Part shown: positions 43,698-52,039 of the stretch, piece after piece
How the letters are laid out: each line of letters starts with the position of its first letter
Position numbering within the stretch: the stretch's first letter is position 1
Source of the DNA: UKL13-2 sp038321965
GTDB taxonomy: Bacteria; Pseudomonadota; Gammaproteobacteria; Burkholderiales; Usitatibacteraceae
DNA length: 64,000 nucleotides
Assembly (NCBI GenBank): GCA_038321965.1
Contig: JBBQFL010000005.1
Location: 92,813 to 156,812, forward strand
Direction of reading: 5' to 3'
The notes under the pieces: model-generated
What the model was told of the DNA's origin: nothing
What the model saw: the letters and a program-made list of their open reading frames with translations, nothing else
The model's database searches: none
Translations under genes and position numbers: made by a program

Positions 43698-44966
43698 ATG
43701 CAGTTCTATTTTCGTTCGCGGCTGTTTCACTTGTCCCTGACGGCCTGTGCACTCGCGAGTGTCGCGTGTTCCGCGGCTCCCGCACTATCGCTCGTCGAAG
43801 CGCAGCGCATCGCCTCGGCGAACGCGCCGCAATTGCAGGCGCAAGCCGCCGCGATCCGCGCGGCGGAGGCCGCCGGTATAAGCGCCGGTGAACTCGCCGA
43901 TCCCAAACTGATCGTTGGCCTTGATAATCTGCCGGTGGACGGTACCGACCGGTTCAGCCTCACCCGCGATTTCATGACCATGCGCAAGATCGGCTTTATG
44001 CAGGATTTCACGCGCGGTGAAAAACTCAAGTTGCGCGGCGATCGTGCCAATGCTGAAGTGCGAAAGGAAGGCGCCCTGCTCATGCTCGCGCAGGTCAACC
44101 TGCGGCGGGACGTGGCGCTCGCCTGGATCGACCGTTATTTTGCCGAACGCCAACTCGAGTTGCTGAAGGAGCTGGCACGTGAGGGCGAATTGCAAATCAC
44201 AGCAGCACAGGCGGCACTGGCCGGCGGCAAAGGACAGGCCGGCGACCCGTTCGCAGCCCGCCTTGCAGTTGCCCAACTCGCGGACCGCATTATCGATGCC
44301 GAGCGGATGGTGGCCCGATCGCAGAGCCAATTGGCGCGATGGATTGGTGCCGATGCCATGCGGCCACTGGAGCCGCCACCTGCATTCGATCAGCTTGCCC
44401 GACGCCACGAAGATCTGATTGGCGGCCTCGACAGCCTTCCCCACCTCGCCATGTATGTGCCAATGCAGGCGATGGCCGAGACCGAAGTCAAACTCGCCCT
44501 TGAAGCCCGGCACCCCGACTGGAGCCTGGAAGTAGCTTATGCGCAGCGCGGACCGGCGTTTTCGAACATGCTCTCCATCGGTGTGCGTATCGACCTGCCG
44601 ATTTTCCAGAGCCGGCGCCAGGATCCAGCCATTGCCGCCAAAACGGCGCTGGTCGAACAAGTGCGCGCGCAGGCCGACGACGCACGGCGAGTTCATGTAG
44701 CCGAAATCGACTCGATGTCTGCCGATTGGGAGTCAGGCAAAAAGCGCGTGCAGCGTTATGTGGCCGACTTGATGCCGCTTGCCCACGAACGGTCCGAGGT
44801 GGCGCTGGCGGCGTATCGCGGTGGCAAGAGCGATCTAGCCCCCGTCCTCGACGCACGCAAAGGTGAAATCGAAACCCGCCTCAATCATCTTCAGGCGCAA
44901 GGCGATTTAGCACGCGCATGGGCCAATCTTAATTTCCTGATTCCAGATACGAAGGATTCGCAATGA
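43698..44966 (+). CDS. cusC: Outer-membrane efflux protein of a heavy-metal RND system
   Basis: TolC-family outer-membrane channel, 422 residues, signal peptide ending about CSAAPA. Starts at ATG 43698 behind GGAGGTGGTC. It has the two duplicated coiled-coil halves (LVEAQRIASANAPQLQAQAA; EAQGDLARAWANLNFLI). The stop overlaps the next gene's ATG by 4 nt (ATGA), so channel, adaptor and pump are translationally coupled. Assignment to Cus-type rather than Czc-type rests on the downstream adaptor and pump. Confidence 0.88.
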   Translation: MQFYFRSRLFHLSLTACALASVACSAAPALSLVEAQRIASANAPQLQAQAAAIRAAEAAGISAGELADPKLIVGLDNLPVDGTDRFSLTRDFMTMRKIGFMQDFTRGEKLKLRGDRANAEVRKEGALLMLAQVNLRRDVALAWIDRYFAERQLELLKELAREGELQITAAQAALAGGKGQAGDPFAARLAVAQLADRIIDAERMVARSQSQLARWIGADAMRPLEPPPAFDQLARRHEDLIGGLDSLPHLAMYVPMQAMAETEVKLALEARHPDWSLEVAYAQRGPAFSNMLSIGVRIDLPIFQSRRQDPAIAAKTALVEQVRAQADDARRVHVAEIDSMSADWESGKKRVQRYVADLMPLAHERSEVALAAYRGGKSDLAPVLDARKGEIETRLNHLQAQGDLARAWANLNFLIPDTKDSQ

Positions 44967-46471
44967 AAAGCAACGTCATTCTCACGCTCGCCGCGATCGG
45001 GTTGATTGCAGCGGGTATCGGCGGTGGCTACTGGTACGGTATGCATCGTTCAATGGTGGGCACCGGCCTGCAGGCGGATGCAACGGCCCCTGCGACTGCG
45101 GCAGACAAGAAACCGCTGTACTACTACGATCCGATGTATCCCCAGCAAAAATTCGACAAGCCCGGCAAGTCACCGTTCATGGACATGATGTTGGTACCGG
45201 TGTATGGCGATGACGGTGGCGATACTGGATCAGTGAAGATCAGTTCGCGGGTCGTGCAAAACCTGGGTATCCGTACTGGCGAGGTGACACAGGGTACGTT
45301 GGACAAAAAGGTGCAGGTGGTCGGTGCGGTCGTGTTCGACGAGCGCGCGGTCGCGGTGGTGCAGGCGCGCGCTGGCGGCTTTATCGAAAGGCTATTCGTG
45401 CGCGCGCCGCTGGATCGCGTTGCCAAGGGTCAGCCGCTAGCGGAGATTCTCGCGCCCGAATGGGTGGCTGCGCAGGAGGAATACCTGGCCTTAAAAAGGA
45501 GTCCGCTCGCCAATGATGCGCTGCGCCAGGCAGCACGCCAACGGCTCATCCTGCTCGGCATGGCCGAAGCGACGGTCGCCGCGATCGACGCCGACGGCAA
45601 GACCCGGCCGCGCATCACACTGGTGGCGCCAATCGGTGGTGTCGTCGGCGAACTGACCGCGCGCGAAGGTATGACGGTAATGCCGGGTGCGATGCTGTTT
45701 CGCATCAACGGTCTCTCGACGGTGTGGGTGAATGCCGACGTGCCGGAAACACAGGTCGCGTGGCTACAACCGGCAAGTAACGTCGAAGCGAGCGTGCCCG
45801 CGTATCCCGGTGAAGTGTTCAAGGGGCGCGTGACGGCGCTGCTCCCCGAGGTGAACGCCACGACGCGAACGCTGAAGGCGCGTATAGAAGTCGCCAATCC
45901 CCAAGGCCGCCTGGTTCCGGGAATGTTCGCGACCATCGCTGTGGCTGCGTCGCCGAAACAGGCAGTACTGCTGGTGCCATCGGAAGCCGTGATCCAGACC
46001 GGCAAGCGCAGTGTGGTCATTGCCGCCGACAGCGGGCAGGACGGCAAACAGCAATTCGCCCCCATCGATGTGGAAGTGGGCGCGGAAGCCAATGGCATGA
46101 CGGAAATAAAGAGCGGCTTGCAAAAAGGCATGAAGGTGGTGCTATCGGGACAATTCCTGATCGACTCCGAAGCGAGCTTGAAAAGTACCGGCACCCGCAT
46201 GAGCGATGCGCCTGCAATGGCCGGTGAAACTCACAAAGGCGAAGGCAAGGTCGAAAAGGTCGGCAAGGACACCGTGACGTTGTCGCATGGCCCCATCGAA
46301 TCGATCAAATGGGGCGCGATGACCATGGACTTCAAGCTGCCAAAGGAAGGTGCGCCGGCCGGCATCAAAGAGGGCAGCAATGTCAAATTTGAATTTACTG
46401 CCCGTAAGGACGGCAATTTTGAAATCACCACCATCACGCCCAAAGAAAATGCGGCGGGAGCAAAGAAATGA
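44963..46471 (+). CDS. cusB: Periplasmic adaptor CusB with N-terminal metal-binding and C-terminal CusF-like domain
   Basis: Membrane fusion protein, 502 residues. N-terminal TM/signal anchor (residues 7-25); a YYYDPMYPQQKFDKPGKSPF segment (about 52-75), the heavy-metal-binding-domain-like part; hairpin, lipoyl and beta-barrel domains (about 85-400, APIGGVVGELTAREGM); and about 70 C-terminal residues (GKVEKVGKDTVTLSHGP, then WGAMTMDFKLP) matching CusF, with the copper-binding His, Trp and M-x-M. So the periplasmic chaperone CusF is fused to the adaptor. ATGA overlaps with both neighbours. Expected to hand Cu(I)/Ag(I) to CusA. Confidence 0.92.
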   Translation: MKSNVILTLAAIGLIAAGIGGGYWYGMHRSMVGTGLQADATAPATAADKKPLYYYDPMYPQQKFDKPGKSPFMDMMLVPVYGDDGGDTGSVKISSRVVQNLGIRTGEVTQGTLDKKVQVVGAVVFDERAVAVVQARAGGFIERLFVRAPLDRVAKGQPLAEILAPEWVAAQEEYLALKRSPLANDALRQAARQRLILLGMAEATVAAIDADGKTRPRITLVAPIGGVVGELTAREGMTVMPGAMLFRINGLSTVWVNADVPETQVAWLQPASNVEASVPAYPGEVFKGRVTALLPEVNATTRTLKARIEVANPQGRLVPGMFATIAVAASPKQAVLLVPSEAVIQTGKRSVVIAADSGQDGKQQFAPIDVEVGAEANGMTEIKSGLQKGMKVVLSGQFLIDSEASLKSTGTRMSDAPAMAGETHKGEGKVEKVGKDTVTLSHGPIESIKWGAMTMDFKLPKEGAPAGIKEGSNVKFEFTARKDGNFEITTITPKENAAGAKK

Positions 46472-49400
46472 TTGCAGGATTGATCCGCTGGTCGATTGTC
46501 AACCGCTTCCTGGTGTTGCTGGTCACGTTCATTGTCGCCGCGTGGGGCGTCTGGTCGGTGACAAAAACGCCGCTCGATGCCATTCCCGATCTGTCTGATG
46601 TGCAGGTCATCATCCGCACCACATTCCCGGGGCAGGCGCCGCAGATTGTCGAAAACCAGATCACCTATCCGCTCACCACCACCATGCTATCGGTGCCGGG
46701 GGTGAAAACGGTACGCGGTTTCTCGTTCTTCGGCGATTCGTTCGTCTATGTGCTGTTCGAAGACGGGACCGATTTGTACTGGGCGCGCTCAAGGGTGCTC
46801 GAATACTTGAATCAGGTGCAGGCGCGGCTGCCGCAGAATGCCAAAGCGTCGCTGGGCCCGGATGCCACCGGCGTCGGCTGGATCTACGAATATGCGCTAG
46901 TCGACCGTAGCGGCCGCAACGATCTTTCGCAACTGCGTGCGCTGCAGGATTGGTTCCTGAAATACGAATTGAAGACGCTGCCGAATGTGGCGGAAGTCGC
47001 GACCATCGGCGGCATGGTCAAGCAATATCAGGTGGTGCTGGATCCAGATCGCCTGCGCGCCTATAACATCCCGCATGGCAAAGTCATTGCGGCGATAAAG
47101 AGCGCCAATCAGGAAACCGGCGGCTCGGTACTGGAGCTGGGCGAGGCCGAGTACATGGTGCGTTCAGGCGGCTATCTGAAGTCGCTGGAAGACTTCCGCA
47201 CCATACCAGTCGCGACCAGCGATGCCGGTGTGCCGGTGCTACTAAAGGATGTCGCACGATTGCAGACCGGGCCGGAAATGCGCCGTGGCATTGCCGAATT
47301 GAACGGCGAGGGAGAAGTGGCGGGCGGGGTGATCATCATGCGTTCCGGCAAGAACGCACTGGAGACGATTGCGGCGGTGAAGGCCAAGCTTGAACAATTG
47401 AAACCGGGCCTGCCGCCCGGCGTGGAAATCGTCACGACCTACGATCGCTCCGATCTCATCAACCGTGCGGTGGAAAATCTGCGTGGCAAGCTGATCGAGG
47501 AATTTATAGTCGTGGCGGTGGTGTGCTTTGTATTCCTGTTTCACCTGCGCTCGGCGCTGGTGGCGATTGTCTCGCTGCCTCTCGGCATATTGATGGCGTT
47601 CATCGTCATGCAGCACCAAGGTGTGAATGCCAACATCATGTCGCTGGGCGGCATCGCCATTGCCATCGGCGCGATGGTCGATGCGGCAGTGGTGATGATC
47701 GAAAATGCGCACAAGCACATCGAGGCCTGGCATCACCAGCATCCAGACCGGAAACTCGCCGGTGACGATCAGTGGCAGGTGATCGGCGACGCCGCTGCTG
47801 AAGTGGGCCCCGCCCTGTTCTTTTCGCTGTTGATCATTACGCTTTCGTTCATCCCCGTGTTCACCTTGGAAGCGCAGGAGGGCCGCCTGTTTGCGCCGCT
47901 TGCGTTTACCAAGAGCTACGCGATGGCCGCGGCGGCAGGACTGGCGGTGACGTTGATTCCGGTGCTGATGGGCTACCTGATTCGCGGCAAGATTCCCGAT
48001 GAGAAGTCGAATCCATTGAATCGATTCCTCATCGCCGTGTACCGGCCCTTGCTCGACAAAGTGCTGGCATTTCCCAAGGCGACTCTCGGCGTTGCCGTGG
48101 TCATCCTGCTGGCCACGATCTATCCGGCCATGCAGATTGGCGGCGAATTCATGCCGCCGATGGATGAAGGCGATCTGTTATACATGCCCTCCGCTTTGCC
48201 GGGGCTTTCCAGCGGGAAAGCGGCGGAGATTCTGCAGCAGACCAACAAACTCATCATGCAGGTGCCGGAGGTGCTGCGGGTATTTGGAAAAATCGGTCGG
48301 GCGGAGACGGCGACCGATCCCGCTCCGCTGGAGATGGTCGAGACCACTATCCAGTTCAAACCCCGCGAACAATGGCGCGCCGGCATGACGCCGGAAAAGC
48401 TAATCGAAGAACTTGATCGCACGGTGAAACTGCCGGGGCTCGCCAACCTGTGGATTCCACCGATCAGGAATCGCATCGACATGCTCGCCACCGGCATCAA
48501 GAGCCCGGTTGGCGTGAAAGTATCGGGCGCCAATCTCGCAGAGATTGATCGCATTGCCGGCGAGGTCGAGCGTGTGGTCAAAAATGTTCCCGGCGTGACC
48601 TCCGCATTGGCCGAGCGCCTGACGGGGGGTCGCTACATCGACGTCAATATCGACCGGCTGGCCGCGGCGCGCTACGGCATGAATTTGTCGGATGTGCAGA
48701 GCGTGGTGTCTGCTGCTATCGGTGGCGACAACATCGGCGAGACCGTCGAAGGCCTGCAGCGGTTTCCCATCAGCGTGCGCTATCCGCGCGAGATTCGCGA
48801 TTCCGTCGAGAACATCCGTAACCTCCCCATCGTCACCGAGCGCGGCGCGCAAATCACTTTGTCCGCGGTCGCAGAAATCAAGATTACTGATGGCCCGCCA
48901 ATGCTCAAGAGCGAAAACTCGCGACCCTCCGGCTGGGTCTATGTGGACATTCGCGGACGCGATCTGCAATCGGCGGTGACGGATATGCAACAAGCCGTTG
49001 CCAAAGAGGTAAAGCTCACGCCAGGTTATTCGATTGCCTGGTCGGGGCAGTTCGAATATCTGGAACGCGCCAAGGCCAAGCTGAAGATCGTGGTGCCGTT
49101 CACGCTGCTGATTATTTTTGTGCTGCTGTATCTGACCTTCAAGCGCTTCGACGAAGCCGTGCTCATCATGGCAACGTTGCCGTTCGCATTGGTCGGCGGC
49201 CTGTGGCTGATGTATCTGCTGGGCTACGCGATGTCGGTGGCCAGCGCGGTCGGCTTTATCGCGCTCGCTGGTGTGTCAGCCGAGTTCGGCGTGATCATGC
49301 TGCTCTACCTCACACAGGCGTGGGAGAAGCAGCTGACTCAAGGCCGCAATGATCTCGCCGGGCTGATGGAGGCGATCCGCGAGGGCGCCGTGTTGCGCGT

Positions 49401-49638
49401 GCGCCCCAAGGCGATGACCGTGGCCGTGATCTTAGCCGGCCTGTTTCCCATTATGTGGGGCGGCGGCACCGGCTCTGAAGTGATGCAGCGCATCGCGGCA
49501 CCGATGGTCGGCGGCATGATCACTGCGCCGTTGTTATCGATGTTTGTTATCCCCGCCGTGTATTTGCTGATGCGTAGACGGCAATTCAAAAAGGAGACGA
49601 CAGCAGCCCTCATCTCGCCATCTTTAGTTAATCGCTAA
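46468..49638 (+). CDS. cusA: Cu(I)/Ag(I)-type RND efflux pump CusA
   Basis: Heavy-metal-efflux RND inner-membrane pump, 1056 residues, 12 TM helices. Starts MIAGLIRWSIVNRFLVLLVT. Signatures: TKTPLDAIPDLSDVQVIIRT, the TM4 motif GAMVDAAVVMIENAHKH, EFMPPMDEGDLLYMPSALPG with methionines in the periplasmic cleft, and LAGVSAEFGVIMLLYL near the C-terminus. Methionine-rich cleft and CusB/CusF partner favour monovalent copper or silver over zinc/cobalt/cadmium. Proton-driven export through CusC. Confidence 0.93.
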   Translation: MIAGLIRWSIVNRFLVLLVTFIVAAWGVWSVTKTPLDAIPDLSDVQVIIRTTFPGQAPQIVENQITYPLTTTMLSVPGVKTVRGFSFFGDSFVYVLFEDGTDLYWARSRVLEYLNQVQARLPQNAKASLGPDATGVGWIYEYALVDRSGRNDLSQLRALQDWFLKYELKTLPNVAEVATIGGMVKQYQVVLDPDRLRAYNIPHGKVIAAIKSANQETGGSVLELGEAEYMVRSGGYLKSLEDFRTIPVATSDAGVPVLLKDVARLQTGPEMRRGIAELNGEGEVAGGVIIMRSGKNALETIAAVKAKLEQLKPGLPPGVEIVTTYDRSDLINRAVENLRGKLIEEFIVVAVVCFVFLFHLRSALVAIVSLPLGILMAFIVMQHQGVNANIMSLGGIAIAIGAMVDAAVVMIENAHKHIEAWHHQHPDRKLAGDDQWQVIGDAAAEVGPALFFSLLIITLSFIPVFTLEAQEGRLFAPLAFTKSYAMAAAAGLAVTLIPVLMGYLIRGKIPDEKSNPLNRFLIAVYRPLLDKVLAFPKATLGVAVVILLATIYPAMQIGGEFMPPMDEGDLLYMPSALPGLSSGKAAEILQQTNKLIMQVPEVLRVFGKIGRAETATDPAPLEMVETTIQFKPREQWRAGMTPEKLIEELDRTVKLPGLANLWIPPIRNRIDMLATGIKSPVGVKVSGANLAEIDRIAGEVERVVKNVPGVTSALAERLTGGRYIDVNIDRLAAARYGMNLSDVQSVVSAAIGGDNIGETVEGLQRFPISVRYPREIRDSVENIRNLPIVTERGAQITLSAVAEIKITDGPPMLKSENSRPSGWVYVDIRGRDLQSAVTDMQQAVAKEVKLTPGYSIAWSGQFEYLERAKAKLKIVVPFTLLIIFVLLYLTFKRFDEAVLIMATLPFALVGGLWLMYLLGYAMSVASAVGFIALAGVSAEFGVIMLLYLTQAWEKQLTQGRNDLAGLMEAIREGAVLRVRPKAMTVAVILAGLFPIMWGGGTGSEVMQRIAAPMVGGMITAPLLSMFVIPAVYLLMRRRQFKKETTAALISPSLVNR

Positions 49639-49798
49639 GGAGAAAATCTTGAGACGCAAATTCATCAATTTCACCATTACGCCGTTTAGTTTCCCAGCCG
49701 CCGTGTCGTTCGCCAATTATTGGAAAAAATGTCTCCGCACAGTCAGCGTCGAAACACAGAGACGTCAACGCGGGCAAAATCCACCTTGGGCAAACGAT

Positions 49799-50725
49799 AT
49801 GCGCAGGGAGGCTCTCCTCGCATGCATGGCGATAACGTTGGGCGGATGTGCAACGTTTCCGGCACCACTGCTGGTTGAACATCCACCCGCGGCCGTCGCG
49901 CCGACACCGTTCGCGGTAGGCGCAAGGCCAGTTGCTTTGGTGCTGTCAAGCGGCGCGGCCAGGGGCTTTGCCCATATCGGGGTCATCAAAGTATTGGAGG
50001 AGCACGGCTTGAAGCCGGACATCGTGGTCGGCGCCAGTGCGGGTAGCATGATTGGGGCGTTGTACGCATCTGGATTGACTGCAGCCGAGCTCGAAAAGGC
50101 CATCAGTGAAATGGACGGCTCCATATTCACTGACTTCGTGCTGCCGCGATTTGGTATCCTGCCGGGTGAATTGGGCTTCGTGCGCGGTGACAAGCTGCAT
50201 CGCTTTATCGATCAGCGGGCAAAGCACCACCGCATTGAAGAATTTCCGATTCGATTTGCCGCGGTGGCGACCCAGCTTTCCAGTGGAAAACCGGTTGCGT
50301 TCAACGCTGGGGATGTGGGCCTGGCCGTTCTTGCCTCAAGCGCAGCACCGGGCCTGGTGAGCCCTGTCGGCCTCAATGGGGAGTATTACGCGGACGGTCA
50401 AATTGCCAGCCCACTGCCGATTGCGATTGCGCGAGGCTTGGGTGCGAAAATTGTCATTGCGGTAGACGTCGTCTATCCGCCGGTGGATGCGGTGATGACA
50501 AACCCGCTCCGCGTGTTATTTCAGGCCTTCACCATTGCTACCTATCGCCTGAAACAGCAAGAGGCTGCCGGAGCCGACCTTGTTATCGTGCCCGAATTGG
50601 GCAGAAACTCCGGACAATGGGGGTTTTCAGAACGCGAACGGTTGGTGGCGGCGGGTTATGAAGCCGCATGGAAACGCCTGCCTGAGATTAAGGCGATACT
50701 CTCACCGGGCAGACAAGCGCCGTAA
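49799..50725 (+). CDS. Patatin-like phospholipase, lipoprotein
   Basis: A 308-residue RssA/patatin-type hydrolase with lipoprotein signal: MRREALLACMAITLGGCATF (lipobox LGGC, Cys at 17). ATG 49799 gives a proper signal; the frame is open upstream to 49649. Catalytic dyad: Ser in VGASAGSMIGAL (G-x-S-x-G) and Asp in YYADGQIASPLP; oxyanion motif SSGAARGFAHIGV. Probably envelope-anchored lipase acting on phospholipids. It follows cusA by 160 nt on the same strand; any link to metal resistance is unclear. Confidence 0.88.
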   Translation: MRREALLACMAITLGGCATFPAPLLVEHPPAAVAPTPFAVGARPVALVLSSGAARGFAHIGVIKVLEEHGLKPDIVVGASAGSMIGALYASGLTAAELEKAISEMDGSIFTDFVLPRFGILPGELGFVRGDKLHRFIDQRAKHHRIEEFPIRFAAVATQLSSGKPVAFNAGDVGLAVLASSAAPGLVSPVGLNGEYYADGQIASPLPIAIARGLGAKIVIAVDVVYPPVDAVMTNPLRVLFQAFTIATYRLKQQEAAGADLVIVPELGRNSGQWGFSERERLVAAGYEAAWKRLPEIKAILSPGRQAP

Positions 50726-51011
50726 CATCCAGACTCGTGGTGTGACTACTACTCGAAATTCCATCAAGATCGGTTTACATGAAATACCTATCGCTTCCGA
50801 TTGCCTTCTTGCCATTTGCGTGCGGCTGCGAACAGTGTGACTGGACCTGGCTCTGTTTCACGTTTTCTGCGCTACTGGCAGGCGGTCTGTTTATAGCTCT
50901 TTCGCTCTTGCACGAGCTGCAAACGCTCAATGGTATTCGCGGCGGTCTCGAATGAGCCGAACGTATTGATTGCGACGGGCGAGCGGGCAGCGATAGCATT
51001 GATGCCCGAAA
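50726..51011. other. Intergenic stretch before the mer remnant
   Basis: No supported gene. A short frame at 50779-50955 (MKYLSLPIAFLPFACGCEQC...) has two hydrophobic stretches and cysteines but no good RBS and no recognised family; it is left as non-coding. Confidence 0.35.
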
Positions 51012-51164
51012 TCAGGGCTGCCTTTGCGCGCTTCGCGACAACGTCGCAATGATCGGACACGAGCGCGGAAAATTGCCCGACGCGCACTCCACGATCAGCG
51101 CCTTCCGGGTCTTGCGCATGCGCGCGAGGTCGGCAAGTCGCTGTTCGATGATGGTCAATTTCAT
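51012..51164 (-). pseudogene. MerR-family regulator, C-terminal remnant
   Basis: Minus-strand reading MKLTIIEQRLADLARMRK then ALIVECASGNFPRSCPIIATLS and a stop at 51014-51012. The dimerisation-helix pattern (IIEQRLADLARM) and the SCPII ending are those of the C-terminus of mercury/zinc-type MerR regulators. The N-terminal DNA-binding domain is missing: the sequence runs straight into a plus-strand MerP-like tail at about 51151-51164. Confidence 0.6.
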
Positions 51165-51282
51165 CAGCGTCGATTACAAAACGCATTCCGCGCAGATCAA
51201 ATTCGATCCCGACAAGACCGGTTCAGGGCAATTGGCGAAGGCCGTTACCGATATCGGCTATCCGACCACGGTGAAGAAATGA
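51151..51282 (+). pseudogene. MerP/HMA-domain protein, C-terminal remnant
   Basis: Plus-strand reading NFISVDYKTHSAQIKFDPDK then QLAKAVTDIGYPTTVKK and stop at 51280-51282. This matches the second half of a heavy-metal-associated (MerP-like) domain; the first half with the metal-binding C-x2-C is gone. The stop overlaps the ATG of the following GDCCVxC-type fragment (ATGA), preserving operon coupling. Confidence 0.6.
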
Positions 51283-51377
51283 ACTCTACGATTGCGGTAG
51301 TACTGGAAAGCGTGATCACCTGCCCGTCATGCGGTGCGGAAAAACAAGAAGTCATGCCGAGGGTCATTCGGTCGTGA
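51279..51377 (+). pseudogene. GDCCVxC-domain protein, truncated
   Basis: A 32-residue frame starting MNSTIAVVLESVITCPSCGA and continuing EKQEVMPRVIRS. The first about 25 residues match the start of small GDCCVxC-type proteins found in mer loci (VLESxITCPxCG...ETMP). The rest, with the GDCCVxC motif, is missing and replaced by repeat-like DNA (51389-51463). Confidence 0.55.
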
Positions 51378-51388
51378 AGTGACGAACG

Positions 51389-51415
51389 CCATTTGCTGCG
51401 ACTCTTGCCAAATGG
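51389..51415. repeat. Dispersed palindrome family, second copy
   Basis: CCATTTG (51389-51395) and CAAATGG (51409-51415) form a 7-bp stem. Ends resemble those of 36057-36112 and 62905-62936. Confidence 0.4.
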
Positions 51416-51440
51416 AAAATGCGCGGCAATGTAGAACACA

Positions 51441-51463
51441 AGCACCGGCGCGGCTTGCAGGCC
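51441..51463. repeat. Dispersed intergenic motif, copy D
   Basis: AGCACCGGCGCGGCTTGCAG then GCC, about 90 percent identical to 55508-55530 and related to the complements of copies A and B. Confidence 0.45.
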
Positions 51464-51500
51464 ATAACGGCTGAAACGTGCCGTCAAATGGCGATCTTGG

Positions 51501-51944
51501 CTAGTGCGTGCCGGCAATATGCCGCTTGACGTTTTTGCTTCCCTGGTGCGTTTCGCCGTGACCGATTGCCGCCAGGATGCCGCAGTCTTTCGCCTTTTGC
51601 GCCTTGCGACATTGACGGCGCAACTTGTGTAGCTCTTTCTCGAGTTCCATCAACGTGGCAATCCGCGCGGTCACGTGACCGATGTGCTCGTCAAGCAAAT
51701 GATTGACCTCGCCACAGTTGGACTCTGGCGCATCTCGAAACTGCAGCAATACGCGAATTTCATCTAGCGTCATGTCCAGCGAGCGGCAGTGACGCACGAA
51801 TTTGAGTCGATCCACGTGTTGAACGCTGTAATGCCGATAGTTGCCTTGTGTTCGCGCAGGCTTGGGCAAAATGCCGATTTTCTCGTAGTAGCGGATCGTG
51901 TCTACGTCGGAGCCGACAATCGCCGCAAGTTCACCAATCTTCAT
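51501..51944 (-). CDS. cadR: Cd(II)/Pb(II)-responsive MerR-family regulator
   Basis: A 147-residue MerR regulator of the CadR/PbrR branch. ATG 51944 gives MKIGELAAIVGSDVDTIRYY (winged helix 1-70: RYYEKIGILPKPART, NYRHYSVQHVDRLKFVRHCR). Metal cysteines: DAPESNCGEVNHLLDEHIGHV (about residue 77) and CRKAQKAKDCGILAAIG (about 112-119), the three-Cys pattern of this group. His-containing tail (GETHQGSKNVKRHIAGTH). Divergent from the P-type ATPase across a MerR-type promoter; expected to activate it when Cd/Pb/Zn binds. Confidence 0.9.
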   Translation of the reverse strand: MKIGELAAIVGSDVDTIRYYEKIGILPKPARTQGNYRHYSVQHVDRLKFVRHCRSLDMTLDEIRVLLQFRDAPESNCGEVNHLLDEHIGHVTARIATLMELEKELHKLRRQCRKAQKAKDCGILAAIGHGETHQGSKNVKRHIAGTH

Positions 51945-51978
51945 TGCAAATCCTTTCCGGTTTCGTTTCGCGTGACGC

Positions 51979-52009
51979 TTGACTCTGGAGTGGCTCCAAG
52001 GTTCTAAAT
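51979..52009 (+). promoter_or_regulatory. MerR-type promoter of the Cd/Zn/Pb ATPase gene
   Basis: TTGACT (51979-51984) and a TCTAAAT -10 (52003-52009) with an over-long 18-19 bp spacer holding the dyad CTCTGGAG-TGG-CTCCAAGG. This is the layout activated by MerR-family DNA distortion, here by the divergent CadR/PbrR-like protein. Confidence 0.75.
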
Positions 52010-52039
52010 GCAGCATATGCACAATTGCGGGGAAATTCA

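Noticed and set aside
50779..50955. A 58-codon frame with cysteines and hydrophobic stretches
   Set aside because: No convincing ribosome site, no recognised family, and location in decaying DNA near the mer remnant; could be reconsidered if conserved.
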